Shown here: piece after piece, positions 51,410 to 61,200 of the stretch
How the letters are laid out: every line of letters starts with the position of its first letter
Position numbering within the stretch: the first letter of the stretch is position 1
The notes under the pieces: model-generated
What the model saw: only the letters and a program-made list of their open reading frames with translations
The model's database searches: none
What the model was told of the DNA's origin: nothing
Assembly: GCF_018304945.1 (NCBI RefSeq)
Contig: NZ_JAGQEE010000001.1
Span: forward strand, 992,001-1,056,000
Direction of reading: 5' to 3'
DNA: 64,000 bases
DNA from: Collimonas humicola
GTDB taxonomy: Bacteria; Pseudomonadota; Gammaproteobacteria; Burkholderiales; Burkholderiaceae_D
Program-made: the position numbers and the translations under genes

Positions 51410-53136
51410 AAAGTGACAATCCCATCATTCCGCCACTGCAGTATGGATCTGTATGCAGCGGTATTGAAGCGGCGACCGTAGCCTGGCATCAACTGGGCTG
51501 GCAACCGGCATGGTTCGCTGAAATTGAAAATTTTCCCTGCAACATCCTAGCGTATCACTATCCAAAAATTTCTAACCTGGGCGACATGACGAAGATAGAA
51601 GCAATGGTGCGTGCCGGCGACGTCGTACCTCCCGACGTTTTAGTTGGCGGTACACCGTGCCAAGCATACTCGGTAGCCGGCCTGCGCAATGGCCTTAATG
51701 ACGCTCGTGGTCAACTTACAATTTCTTACGTAAATCTCGCAGATGCAATTGACACAACTCGATCTCTTCGCGGAGAGCAACCCGCTATTCTCGTTTGGGA
51801 GAATGTCCCCGGCGTCCTCTCAGATAAAACGAATGCGTTCGGCTGCTTTTTGGGTGGGCTTGCCGGCGAAGCTTGCGAGCTCGAACCTCCAAGGGACCAC
51901 AAGCGTCGGCGAAAGTCATGGCCGAACGCTGGTTGTGTTTATGGACCCAAGCGCACAATCGCATGGAGGGTCATCGATGCCCAATACACAGGAGTGGCCC
52001 AACGACGCCGCCGTGTGTTCGTTGTCGCAAGTGCTAGAGACGACTTCGATCCCACAGAGGTACTTTTTGAGTTCGAAGGCATGCGCCGGGATACTCCGCC
52101 GAGCCGTGAAAAGGGGCAAGGCATTACCGGCACAATTAGCAGCCGCTCTTCAGGCGGTGGCGGATTTGGCACAGATTTCGAATGCGCCGAAGGATTGCAA
52201 CCAGTAGCCTTCGGTGGAAATAACACGAGTGGATGCATAGATGTCGCCACAGCGCGCAACGCATGCGGCAGTGCCAGCGGAAGAATGGACTTCGAAACTG
52301 AAACGTTCCTAATTCAGCATGTCTCAGGAACGTTGCTGTCAAATGGCAAGGCCGCCGGAAGCGCGACTCAACAGGATGCAGAGTGCGGCATGCTGGTGCC
52401 AGCATACAGCGCGGCTGCCCCTATCGCATTCAGCAGCAAAGACAACGGTCGCGATACCTGTGTCGACCTTTCGCCAACCCTGCGATCTGGTAACCACGAT
52501 AAGAGTCATGCCAATGGCGGCCAGCAGCCGGCAATAGCATTCGATTGTCGCCAGGATCCGATTAGTAACGATCATGTGTTCGGGGCCTTGGGTGGTTCAA
52601 GCCCACAGGCGCAGGCGGTTTGTGTCACTGGCGACCTGACGCACACACTGAAGGCTGAAGGATTTGATGCCAGCGAAGATGGAACTGGGCGCGGCCAACC
52701 GATTGTAGCGGCCTTCGCCGAAAACAGCCGTTCGGAGATTCGTATAGAGGGTGGTGATGGCAGCCGTACTGGGGCGCTATCAACGGGTGGCGGCAAGCCT
52801 GGACAAGGTATTCCGATGGCAATGATCGGGATGGCAGTTCGTCGCCTTACGCCGCGTGAGTGCGAACGCCTGCAGGGATTCCCAGACGATTACACACTAA
52901 TCCCGACCGCACGCGGTTCGTCCGTCAAACCCCACGAGATGGAAGAATGGATCGTGTACCTACGCGCTGAGTATCCACATATCACTCGGATGGAAGCGAA
53001 GCAAATGGCGCCGGATGGGCCGCGCTATAAAGCGTTAGGCAACTCGATGGCCGTCACTTGCATGCTGTGGTTAGGCCGCCGCATTCACAACGCCTTGAAC
53101 TTCGCCCATGAGCGCGAGATTGCGAGGGCCGCATGA
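51406..53136 (+). CDS. C5-cytosine DNA methyltransferase (Dcm-type)
   Basis: 576 residues from the ATG at 51406; a much longer frame from 51028 is rejected because it covers two coupled genes. Motif I is GSVCSGIEAATVAW, the catalytic motif IV GGTPCQAYS (C85), motif VI WENVPGV and motif VIII AQRRRRVFVVA. A very long variable region (about 235-495) precedes motifs IX-X (RRLTPRECERLQGFPDDY, YKALGNSMAV), suggesting broad or multiple target specificity. It probably protects phage DNA from host restriction. Confidence 0.9.
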   Translation: MKSDNPIIPPLQYGSVCSGIEAATVAWHQLGWQPAWFAEIENFPCNILAYHYPKISNLGDMTKIEAMVRAGDVVPPDVLVGGTPCQAYSVAGLRNGLNDARGQLTISYVNLADAIDTTRSLRGEQPAILVWENVPGVLSDKTNAFGCFLGGLAGEACELEPPRDHKRRRKSWPNAGCVYGPKRTIAWRVIDAQYTGVAQRRRRVFVVASARDDFDPTEVLFEFEGMRRDTPPSREKGQGITGTISSRSSGGGGFGTDFECAEGLQPVAFGGNNTSGCIDVATARNACGSASGRMDFETETFLIQHVSGTLLSNGKAAGSATQQDAECGMLVPAYSAAAPIAFSSKDNGRDTCVDLSPTLRSGNHDKSHANGGQQPAIAFDCRQDPISNDHVFGALGGSSPQAQAVCVTGDLTHTLKAEGFDASEDGTGRGQPIVAAFAENSRSEIRIEGGDGSRTGALSTGGGKPGQGIPMAMIGMAVRRLTPRECERLQGFPDDYTLIPTARGSSVKPHEMEEWIVYLRAEYPHITRMEAKQMAPDGPRYKALGNSMAVTCMLWLGRRIHNALNFAHEREIARAA

Positions 53137-53138
53137 AT

Positions 53139-53414
53139 CTACAGCCCTTTAATCGAATGATGTGGGTCTGCGCCGTCGACGATCAATTTTCCTTGCTGAA
53201 GTCCGGCAGCGACTGCGGCCGCTTCATTCGAATACACAGGAAGTACCTGCGAATACAGAATTTTCATTCCGGCCCCTTTCGAATCCACATCCCCCGGCCG
53301 GCAAATGAAGGCTGTATACGAATAATTTGGATTTGGAGGAGGCGGTCCGTACTCCAAAACCGGGAGCACCGAAATCTCGAATCCGCTGTAAAGAACATTC
53401 ACGCGTTCAGCCAT
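53139..53414 (-). CDS. Small reverse-strand phage protein
   Basis: 91 residues with an AGGAG Shine-Dalgarno before the ATG at 53414. Sequence MAERVNVLYSGFEISVLPVL, with an internal CRPGDV and a helical end. It is the only minus-strand gene within the rightward operon and fits exactly between two plus genes. It is probably an independently expressed lysogeny-side gene. The family is unknown. Confidence 0.55.
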   Translation of the reverse strand: MAERVNVLYSGFEISVLPVLEYGPPPPNPNYSYTAFICRPGDVDSKGAGMKILYSQVLPVYSNEAAAVAAGLQQGKLIVDGADPHHSIKGL

Positions 53415-53446
53415 AGCGATCTCCTACATCAAAAGGCAATCCTACC

Positions 53447-53926
53447 ATGACCACAAACCCATTCAAGTGTCACGATGAAGCGGCGGTGCTGGACGACCAT
53501 GCGGTCGATCTGCTGGCTAACGCGATGAAGAAAAAACTTCAGTTGAAGCGCGAGAAAGGTAGCGCCGGCTGGAACGACATGGGCCAGCGCACTGGAGAGC
53601 ACCTGGCGCAACTGCTCCTAAAAGCGGTCGCCAAAGGCGATCCCATCGACGTCGCGAACTTCGCGATGATGCTCTTCTGCCGGCACGAGGATCACGGCGC
53701 CCTTAAGGCAGCATACGCCGCAGCTATCACACAAAATCACGGTGACACGCTGCGCATGGACTGGCTTGATGCTCAAGACCACATCCATGCACTGCAGTGG
53801 CAGACCGGCGGTCGCGGCACGCCGATCAAAACATCCCTTTACGATCGTAACCGGATTTCACTTGGTGAGGGAATCTCTCTGCGCAAAGCGATCGATGCAG
53901 CCATGCAATCCCAGGGAGCAACGTAA
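53447..53926 (+). CDS. Hypothetical phage protein
   Basis: 159 residues. VDLLANAMKKKLQLKREKGS, GWNDMGQRTGEHLAQLLLKA and GDPIDVANFAMMLFCRHEDH match a motif (GW.D...L...L...V..GDPVDVANF.MML) common in small phage early proteins. Function is not known. TAATG coupling to the next gene. Confidence 0.65.
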   Translation: MTTNPFKCHDEAAVLDDHAVDLLANAMKKKLQLKREKGSAGWNDMGQRTGEHLAQLLLKAVAKGDPIDVANFAMMLFCRHEDHGALKAAYAAAITQNHGDTLRMDWLDAQDHIHALQWQTGGRGTPIKTSLYDRNRISLGEGISLRKAIDAAMQSQGAT

Positions 53927-54165
53927 TGGGCTATTTGAACCCGCTGCTTCAACTTCCAGCCGGCCGAGATTTGCTGCAGCTTCCGGCGGAGGATCGCATT
54001 CGCATCGCCAAGGTAATGCGCGCCCTGCGACGCCAGGCCAACACCGAAGCCGAGAAATCATGGGCGAAACGAAAGGGGCCGATGGCAGCATATTGGCGCG
54101 CCGTATCGACATATGCACGACACATCGCGCATGCCCTTGAACACCAAAAAATCGAACAGCCATGA
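53926..54165 (+). CDS. Hypothetical basic phage protein
   Basis: 79 residues, helical and basic (LPAEDRIRIAKVMRALRRQA). It starts one base into the preceding stop. No recognised family. A small early protein before the excision/integration module. Confidence 0.55.
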   Translation: MGYLNPLLQLPAGRDLLQLPAEDRIRIAKVMRALRRQANTEAEKSWAKRKGPMAAYWRAVSTYARHIAHALEHQKIEQP

Positions 54166-54190
54166 GTCGAAAAATTATGATTGAGGCGAA

Positions 54191-54403
54191 ATGATGGGAA
54201 TATTTCTAGATCAGAATGAGGTCTCCGAGTTGACTGGCCGAAAGATGAAAACTCGCCAGATTGTCGCACTTCGCCAAATGGGAATACCATTTTTCATAAA
54301 TGCAACTGGCCACGCGATAGTAACCAGATCTGCTATTGAAGGCCGAAAAGATGACACGCCTAAAGCCGCCTGGGTGCCGCGCATGCTAAGGACGGCAGGA
54401 TAA
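54191..54403 (+). CDS. DUF4224 protein (excisionase-like)
   Basis: 70 residues. FLDQNEVSELTGRKMKTRQI and LRQMGIPFFINATGHAIVTR match DUF4224, small proteins found immediately upstream of phage tyrosine integrases and thought to act as recombination directionality or DNA-binding factors. The stop overlaps the integrase start. Either ATG (54191 or 54194) may be used. Confidence 0.8.
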   Translation: MMGIFLDQNEVSELTGRKMKTRQIVALRQMGIPFFINATGHAIVTRSAIEGRKDDTPKAAWVPRMLRTAG

Positions 54404-55434
54404 TGGGAAGGAAGCCGACAAAGAATTTGAATTTGCCGCGCGGAATGCGCAAGCGTAAGCAACGCAGCGGCAAGATCTACTACTACCTGGATACGGGTGC
54501 CTTACCACGCACGGAAATTCCGCTCGGATCGGATTACACACTGGCTGTCAAAAAATGGGCTGAGCTGACTGCGAGCGTTGCGCCTAGAGGAGCATTGATC
54601 ACCTTCCGTTATGTCGCCGAGCGCTTTCAGAAAGAATTTTTACCTACTAAGGGATCGGCTACGCAGGGTATATACCTACGCGAATTTAAACAGCTCTTCA
54701 AGTTTTTTGAAGATCCGGAAGCAGCTATGGAAAGCACGGAGCCAATCCATATTCGTCAATATCTCGATTGGCGCAAATCAGCAAAAGTTCGAGCAAATAG
54801 AGAAGTTGCACTCTTCAGCAATGTCTGGAATTTCGGCCGTGACAAAGGACTTATCAGCAAAGCCAATCCATGCACCGGCGTGAAGCGATACAAAGAGAAA
54901 GGCCGCGACATCTACATCGATGACGACATCTACAGAATGGTATGGGAGGCCGCTGAAACACCATTGCGTGATGCCCTGGACATCGCCTACCTCACCGGCC
55001 AACGCCCCGCCGACGTGCGCAAACTATCCCGTGCTGACATCAAGGACGGAGCGCTGCACATAAAGCAAAACAAGGGAGAAACCAAACTGCGCATATCTCT
55101 TGATGGCGAACTTGGTGCTATCATCGAACGCCTCAACAGCCGCAAGGTCATAGGTATGATGCTGATCAACAATGAAGACGGCGAGCCAATGACCTATTCT
55201 ATGATCCGTGGAGCATTTGATCGTGCACGGGACGCTGCTGTTCTGGCAAATCCCGACCGTGAAAAGGAAATCCGAGCATTTCAGATCCGCGACTTGCGTG
55301 CCAAGGCCGGCACGGATAAAGAAGAAAGCGGTGGCATGGAAAAGGCTCAGGCCCAGCTCGGACACTCCACCCCCGTAATGACATCGCATTATGTCCGGCA
55401 CCGCCGCGGTAAGCTTGTCAGCCCCACAAAATAG
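54403..55434 (+). CDS. int: Tyrosine integrase of the prophage
   Basis: 343 residues. The catalytic set is R201 (YLTGQRPADVRK), R299 in RDLRAKAG, H321 in QLGHSTPVMTSHYVR and the nucleophile Y330. The N-terminal arm-binding and core-binding domains occupy about 1-165. It lies 124 bases from the displaced tRNA-Leu 3' part, consistent with integration into that tRNA gene. Confidence 0.92.
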   Translation: MGRKPTKNLNLPRGMRKRKQRSGKIYYYLDTGALPRTEIPLGSDYTLAVKKWAELTASVAPRGALITFRYVAERFQKEFLPTKGSATQGIYLREFKQLFKFFEDPEAAMESTEPIHIRQYLDWRKSAKVRANREVALFSNVWNFGRDKGLISKANPCTGVKRYKEKGRDIYIDDDIYRMVWEAAETPLRDALDIAYLTGQRPADVRKLSRADIKDGALHIKQNKGETKLRISLDGELGAIIERLNSRKVIGMMLINNEDGEPMTYSMIRGAFDRARDAAVLANPDREKEIRAFQIRDLRAKAGTDKEESGGMEKAQAQLGHSTPVMTSHYVRHRRGKLVSPTK

Positions 55435-55558
55435 CCAGATTTCTGCTCCGCAAACGAAAATCGCCCCGCGAGTTCATTGGGTTTCAAGCCGACTGCATTT
55501 ATACAATTGCGGAGCGGCATAGATCCTAAGTCATTGATTTATATAAAATAACCAGCAG

Positions 55559-55614
55559 ACTTAAAATCTCTCGCTCGTAAGGGTGTGCCGGTTCAAGTCC
55601 GGCCTCGGGCACCA
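55559..55614 (+). tRNA. Displaced 3' part of tRNA-Leu(UAA): prophage attachment junction
   Basis: ACTTAAAATC gives the anticodon loop CTTAAAA (UAA). It continues into the variable arm (CTCGTAAGGGTG), the T-arm GCCGGTTCAAGTCCGGC and the acceptor half CTCGGGCACCA with an encoded CCA. The D-arm and 5' acceptor strand are missing, and the anticodon stem is only partly paired. The sequence left of about 55558 is therefore prophage. The intact tRNA should mark the other prophage end, left of the window. Confidence 0.85.
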
Positions 55615-55622
55615 ATGAATAT

Positions 55623-55650
55623 AAGGCTCTCAGCGATGGGGGCCTTTTTT
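55623..55650 (+). terminator. tRNA-Leu terminator
   Basis: AAGGC pairs with GCCTT over a long loop and is followed by a T-run. It lies 8 bases beyond the CCA end, the normal tRNA terminator position. Confidence 0.6.
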
Positions 55651-55783
55651 CATTATTTCCGCAATTCGGGATTTTTTCCGCAAAACCCTCGCTTGCACCG
55701 TTTGCCCATTTAGCCTTTGATCGGCCATGAACCTCTGTTGCGAGGTATTTTAAGGTAATCAAGGGCCACTGCACCTCTAGGCG

Positions 55784-55860
55784 AACCACTATTAGAATGC
55801 ATAAAAAACCAGCCCTCTTTGCGGTTTTCCATTTTCTGATGTAGCTCCCGACTTCCTGAC
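55784..55860. repeat. Repeat R1, hairpin-bearing element (copy 2)
   Basis: It resembles 27640-27715, sharing CCACTATTAGAAT, AAAAAACC, CTCTTTGCGG/TTTTCC and CCGACT. AAAACC and GGTTTT can pair. It lies about 170 bases outside the prophage junction. The remaining DNA from 55860 to 56460 shows only a terminator and no gene. Confidence 0.5.
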
Positions 55861-56073
55861 AGAGGCTTTTACAGACATTGCCCTCTACGCTACCGGCGTG
55901 TTAATCAAACCTGTCCAATTCAAACCAGCCAAACGTGCCGCCGAGCGCACCAGGCATAGCAGCTGATGATCCCGCCGCTTTGCGCGACGACTGCCAGAAG
56001 GAACAGGAGGCGCTCAGGCGCGCCGGGCGCTGACGGTATACCTGCCGCCGGCATGTTGTTACGGCAGCGTCTG

Positions 56074-56096
56074 AAGCCGCTTCACGCGGCTTTTTT
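56074..56096 (+). terminator. Plus-strand terminator, orphan
   Basis: AAGCCGC-TTCAC-GCGGCTT is followed by TTTT. No intact gene precedes it, so it may be left from a gene lost by recombination near the att site. Confidence 0.75.
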
Positions 56097-56462
56097 ACGT
56101 CCCGACATTGTTGCCTTGCTATGAAAAAAGCTGTCGGCTAGGACCTGCACGTCGGGTAACAACAGCGCATTGCTGCGCCGCCGCCCCCTAAGAACGGAGC
56201 ATGCGACTTTCCCCGTCCGATCAAACTCGGCGCGCGCCCCGCTCAGGGCTTCAAGTCCTTCCGCTGCGCAAGCATTCTTATCTCCTGAATTGAGAAGTGC
56301 CCCCCTTTAGGGCTGTCAAGTTTTACAGCTATTAATCACAATGTGTGGATACTAAGATGGTCTGGCGCCGTTTCGGAACCATTGATGGTCCTGGCCAGGC
56401 CGAAAATAAGCTCAAGGAAACAACGGGCGCGAAACTATTAACCACTTGAAAAGGAGTTGAAA

Positions 56463-56918
56463 ATGTCTGAGAAATTCATTCAATGGCAGGCGAACACTTT
56501 TTTTGGCATGGGAGTGGAGGATCAAATCGCCGGCGCGGCACTGGGACTATATCCTCTCGGAGCATCGGGGGCAAATTTGGTATGGAACATCGATCTCATC
56601 AAGAACGTGATCCTCCTCGAGGCCGGCGGACAAACATTGGCGGTTGACTTCAAAGATGGGCGGGTTGCCGCCGAAGTGCCGATTGTTCTCTCCGTCTACA
56701 ATGGGGCGCCAACGAAATCGCAGCAATGGAGCTTTACTGCGCGGAAGGGCTACATCACGTCGTTGGCGAACACTTCTCTGGTCATCGATGACAAAGTCAG
56801 GGGCACCACCCCAGGCAATCCGCTCTGGGCTTATCCCTTCAATGGCTCTATCGCGCAGCAATGGAAACCCCAAGATCCGTATGCGTTTCTCGCAACAGGA
56901 TCAATAGGTTTTCAGTAA
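56463..56918 (+). CDS. Ricin-type beta-trefoil lectin-like protein
   Basis: 151 residues from the ATG at 56463 with AAGGAG 6 bases before it. QxW motifs of the trefoil family recur (SQQWSFTARKGYI, AQQWKPQDPY), with internal repeats of strand pattern (GGQTLAVDFKDGRV, NTSLVIDDKVRGTTPG). There is no signal peptide. Such proteins bind galactose-type sugars or act as toxin targeting modules. It is a single gene between the att site and a long hairpin. Confidence 0.75.
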   Translation: MSEKFIQWQANTFFGMGVEDQIAGAALGLYPLGASGANLVWNIDLIKNVILLEAGGQTLAVDFKDGRVAAEVPIVLSVYNGAPTKSQQWSFTARKGYITSLANTSLVIDDKVRGTTPGNPLWAYPFNGSIAQQWKPQDPYAFLATGSIGFQ

Positions 56919-56928
56919 TCTGAATTCA

Positions 56929-56967
56929 AATTAGAAGTGCAACTTTGTAAAAATTGCACTTCTAATT
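56929..56967. repeat. Perfect 14-base inverted repeat after the lectin gene
   Basis: AATTAGAAGTGCAA and TTGCACTTCTAATT flank an 11-base spacer, starting 11 bases past the lectin stop. There is no T-tract on the plus strand. It may act as a strong RNA hairpin at the transcript end. Confidence 0.6.
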
Positions 56968-57028
56968 AAAAACATAAGGCCTTAACTGCAAATTCTGCTC
57001 ATACCACTAACCACACAACACTTCCTAA

Positions 57029-57330
57029 ATCCCATTCGTTCGCAATCGCCCCAAGCTGGTGGCCAGTCGTAGTCTTACGGTTTGCCAGTTGGTCAACGAA
57101 AGGATGCGCTGCTGTTGCGCTCCAGCTAAGTCGCTTTGCGCCTTGAGCAACTCCGAAATATTACCCACGCCGGCCTTATAGCGCCCGTTTGCCACCTCGA
57201 AGGATTGCCGAGCGCTGCCGCAACAGGATGTCGGTACTTTTCAGGTTCTCCGCTTCGGTACGCAGCGCCTAGTTACTTTTCCAGACTTCCAGCATGACCT
57301 GCTGTTCAACGTTCGTCAGTTCGGCTTACA
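57029..57330 (-). pseudogene. C-terminal remnant of a TolC/NodT-type efflux outer-membrane protein
   Basis: The minus strand reads SFEVANGRYKAGVGNISELL, then KAQSDLAGAQQQRILSLTNW and LATSLGRL, up to a stop near 57029. This is the classic C-terminal helix of RND efflux outer-membrane factors. Upstream of it the frame is broken by a stop and at least one shift, and the rest of the roughly 450-residue gene is missing. It is a chromosomal gene destroyed by insertion or deletion. Confidence 0.85.
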
Positions 57331-57395
57331 GCCATATCTGATCCTGACACTATATCAGTGTACCCACCCGCCCCTTTTACGCATGACCTTCTTTC

Positions 57396-57570
57396 GTAAA
57401 TAATGGATAGCTGTCATCGTCCATTGCAGCCTTCTCGTGAAAATCGGCAACCATCGACAGGCGCTCTACAAACTGCTTTGCCTTGCACGCGGTATCGCCG
57501 GCGGCGTTCACAGCTCCCTCCAGGATCAAGCCGTCCAGGGCATCGTTCTGGAACGCTTCATTCTTACAGC
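57396..57570 (-). pseudogene. Repeat copy C: 3' fragment of the XRE regulator gene
   Basis: Minus-strand translation (KNEAFQNDALDGLILEGAVN, CKAKQFVERLSMVADF, DDDSYPLF) aligns along about 60 residues with the C-terminus of the 37277-37936 regulator, with scattered substitutions. The homology ends abruptly near 57570. It is the longest and most diverged of the three fragments and lies left of the adhesin gene. Confidence 0.85.
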
Positions 57571-57646
57571 TAGCACCAATATCTAAAAGACCTATCGCCC
57601 GGTGTCGTGATTGATGTTGGCACCTACGATTGAGACTAGAGAACAA

Positions 57647-58233
57647 GCCTCCAATTTAGCAGCTAAAAGCCAAAGCTTCCCAAGTTCATCTAGGTTCCTT
57701 GAACTGAGTCCTTGCGATTGGACCAGGCAGGGGAAAGTATTTCATACGCCTGCTCTGCCTTTGGGCTGCGGTGTTGTGATGGGATCCGGCACATCAACAT
57801 CAAGAAAATTCGGAGCCAGATGGCTGTAACGCAAGCCTTGAGATATGAGCGTAGTGACACGCGGCAGACAACACTGGAATTGATTAGGAAATGAGTTCTT
57901 GAATAAAAAATAAATATCATTTTTTGATCAAGATTTCTCTATGCAAATACGTTAAATTTCCCACACGCAACATTGTCTGCGCGCAAACAAATATTCATAT
58001 TACATTGATACGAATGTTACTCATTGTTAAATAAAATGGCTATTTAAAGAAAATCAGCCAATCATGTAACGTTAGTATCTTGTGGGCAATTTTATGACCA
58101 ATGAAATCAGCTAGCCCTTTCTCGACGCTGCCATCCAGAACTCAATACAGATCAACACAAATATTCTCCCGACCGATTTTTTGTGCGCTTTTTCTCTAAT
58201 TTAAATTGATCGCAATTTTAAAGGGAAATAAAA
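57647..58233. other. Upstream region of the adhesin gene
   Basis: 587 bases without a supported gene. 57,890-58,230 is strongly AT-rich and should contain the adhesin promoter. An AAAGGGAAATAAAA ribosome site precedes the ATG at 58234. Confidence 0.4.
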
Positions 58234-61200
58234 ATGAACAAAATTTATCGAATTATTTGGAGCAAAGTCACGGGTGACTATTGCGTGGTTGGCGAGCTGG
58301 CGAAGAGCAATCGGAGAGGAACGACTACTGTTTCTGCGAAGCGGAGCACCAAGCTATCTGATGCAATAGGGCGAAGTTTTCTTCTGAAGCCGATCGTTAG
58401 AGGCGTTGCTACTATCTTCTTTATGATGGTTGCGGCGGATGCCGCGTGGGCTGGCGCAATTGGTAATTGTAACGGTACTAGCACCGGAGATTATGGTAGT
58501 ACTGTTTCTGGTGGTGGTCCTTGGCAGACATCCAATTGGTCTGGCGGCGAGGGGAATTGCGGTACTGGTACCGGTGTGATTATTTCAGAAAACAATAATG
58601 CGAGCGGCGGGGTGGCTGGTACTAGTGCATATATGTGGATTGGCGCTACCGGAAATAATGCTACTGGGGCCATTACGCTTTATGGGCCATCTGGTATAAA
58701 CCTAAAAGGCAACACAGCTGTGACCGGTACTTTTTCCAGTAGCGGTCTTGCGACATTTTCCAGCGGAGCCAGTCTGGCAGGAAATCAGCTTACCAATGTC
58801 GCTGCAGGTACAGCCCCGACTGACGGGGTGAATTTCAGCCAGTTGAGCTCGTTATCGACGTCGACATCGACTGGCTTGAGCACGACCAACAGCAATGTGA
58901 CTTCGCTGTCGACGTCGGCCTCAACTGGTTTGAGCACAACCAATAGCAGCGTATCGTCATTGTCCACGTCAACATCGACGGGTATTAGTACGGCGCAAAG
59001 CGGAGTCAATTCGCTATCCACGGGCCTGAGTACAACAAATAGCAATGTGGGTTCTTTGTCCACCGGCCTGAGCACAACCAACAGCAATGTGACTTCGCTG
59101 TCGACCTCGGCTTCAACTGGTTTGAGCACAACCAATAGCAGCGTATCGTCATTGTCCACGTCAACATCGACGGGTATTAGCACGGCGCAAAGCGGAGTCA
59201 ATTCGCTATCCACGGGCCTGAGTACAACAAATAGCAATGTGGGTTCTTTGTCCACCGGCCTGAGCACAACCAACAGCAACGTGACTTCGCTGTCGACCTC
59301 GGCTTCAACTGGTTTGAGCACAACCAATAGCAGCGTATCGTCATTGTCCACGTCAACATCGACGGGTATTAGCACGGCGCAAAGCGGTGTAAATTCGCTG
59401 TCCACCGGCCTGAGTACAACGAATAGCAATGTGGCTTCGCTGTCGACCTCAACGTCGACGGGCTTAAGTACCACGAACAGCAGCGTAACCTCACTGTCTA
59501 CATCTGCTTCGACAGGTATCACTTCACTGTCCACGGGATTGAGCACAACAAATAGCAGCGTATCTTCGTTGTCGACCTCGACTTCGACTGGTATCAGCAC
59601 GAACGCCAGCAACATCGGTTCGCTGTCGACAGGGCTGAGCACAACCAACAGCAACGTGACGTCGCTGTCGACGTCGACCTCGACCGGCATCAGTACCAAT
59701 GCCAGCAACATTGGTTCGCTGTCGACCGGGTTGAGCACGACCAACAGCAATGTGACATCGCTGTCGACGTCGACCTCGACCGGCATCAGCACCAACGCCA
59801 GCAACATCGGTTCGCTGTCGACTGGCCTGAGCACGACCAACAGTAACGTGACTTCGCTGTCGACCTCGGCTTCAACTGGTTTGAGCACAACCAATAGCAG
59901 CGTATCGTCATTGTCGACGTCAACATCGACGGGTATTAGCACGGCGCAAAGCGGCGTCAATTCGCTTTCCACGGGCCTGAGCACAACAAATAGCAATGTA
60001 GGCTCCTTGTCCACCGGCCTGAGCACAACAAATAGCAGCATATCGTCATTGTCGACGTCAACATCGACGGGTATTAGCACGGCGCAAAGCGGCGTCAATT
60101 CGCTTTCCACGGGCCTGAGCACAACAAATAGCAATGTGGGTTCCTTGTCCACCGGCCTGAGCACGACCAACAGCAACGTGACATCGCTGTCGACGTCGAC
60201 CTCGACCGGCATCAGTACCAATGCCAGCAACATTGGTTCGCTGTCGACAGGTCTGAGTACGACCAACAGCAATGTGACATCGCTGTCGACGTCGACCTCG
60301 ACCGGCATCAGTACCAATGCCAGCAACATCGGATCGTTGTCGACGGGTCTGAGTACGACCAACAGCAATGTGACATCGCTGTCGACGTCGACCTCGACTG
60401 GCATCAGTACCAATGCCAGCAACATTGGTTCGCTGTCAACAGGTCTGAGCACGACCAACAGCAATGTGACCTCGTTGTCGACGTCAACCTCGACCGGCAT
60501 CAGCACGAACGCCAGCAACATCGGATCGTTGTCGACGGGTCTGAGCACAACAAATAGCAACGTATCTTCGTTGTCGACCTCGACTTCGACGGGCATCAGC
60601 ACTAACACCAGCAACATCGGATCGTTGTCTACTGGTCTGAGCACAACCAACAGCAATGTGACGTCGCTGTCGACGGGCATTTCCTCCTTGTCGACCGGGG
60701 TTGCTAATTCTGTTCAGTATGACAATCCAGGCCACACTAGAGTTACTTTGGGGGGAGTTGGTGCTACGACACCAGTGACTCTCACGAATGTAGCCGCAGG
60801 CGTGAATCCAACTGATGCGGTGAATTACAGCCAGTTATCATCTTTGTCTACGTCGGCATCGACGGGCATCACGTCGCTGTCAACTGGTTTGAGCACGACG
60901 AACAGCAACGTGTCATCGCTGTCGACATCGACATCGACAGGGATTAGCACGGCACAAAGTGGGGTAAATTCACTGTCGACAGGTTTGAGTACGACGAACA
61001 ATGCTCTGTCATCGTTATCCACATCGACTTCGACAGGCTTGAGCACCACCAACAGCAACATCACATCGTTGTCGACGGGCTTGAGCACGACAAACAACAA
61101 TGTCATGTCGTTGTCGACTGGACTGTCATCATTGTCGACGGGACTGGGCCAAATTACAGGAATTTCAACTGCTAATGCTGCGTTGACTCCGTTGGCCGCT

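Noticed and set aside
57690-57920. Minus-strand 76-codon frame before the adhesin
   Set aside because: No ribosome site, domain or partner. AT-rich promoter DNA is a simpler reading.
58785-60680. 631-codon minus-strand open frame opposite the adhesin repeats
   Set aside because: It is the mirror of the Ser/Thr repeat array (repetitive PVDVDVDND-type sequence) with no ribosome site or domain. The plus-strand adhesin is certain.
58850-60700. CRISPR array
   Set aside because: The repeats encode a continuous protein and have no unique spacers.
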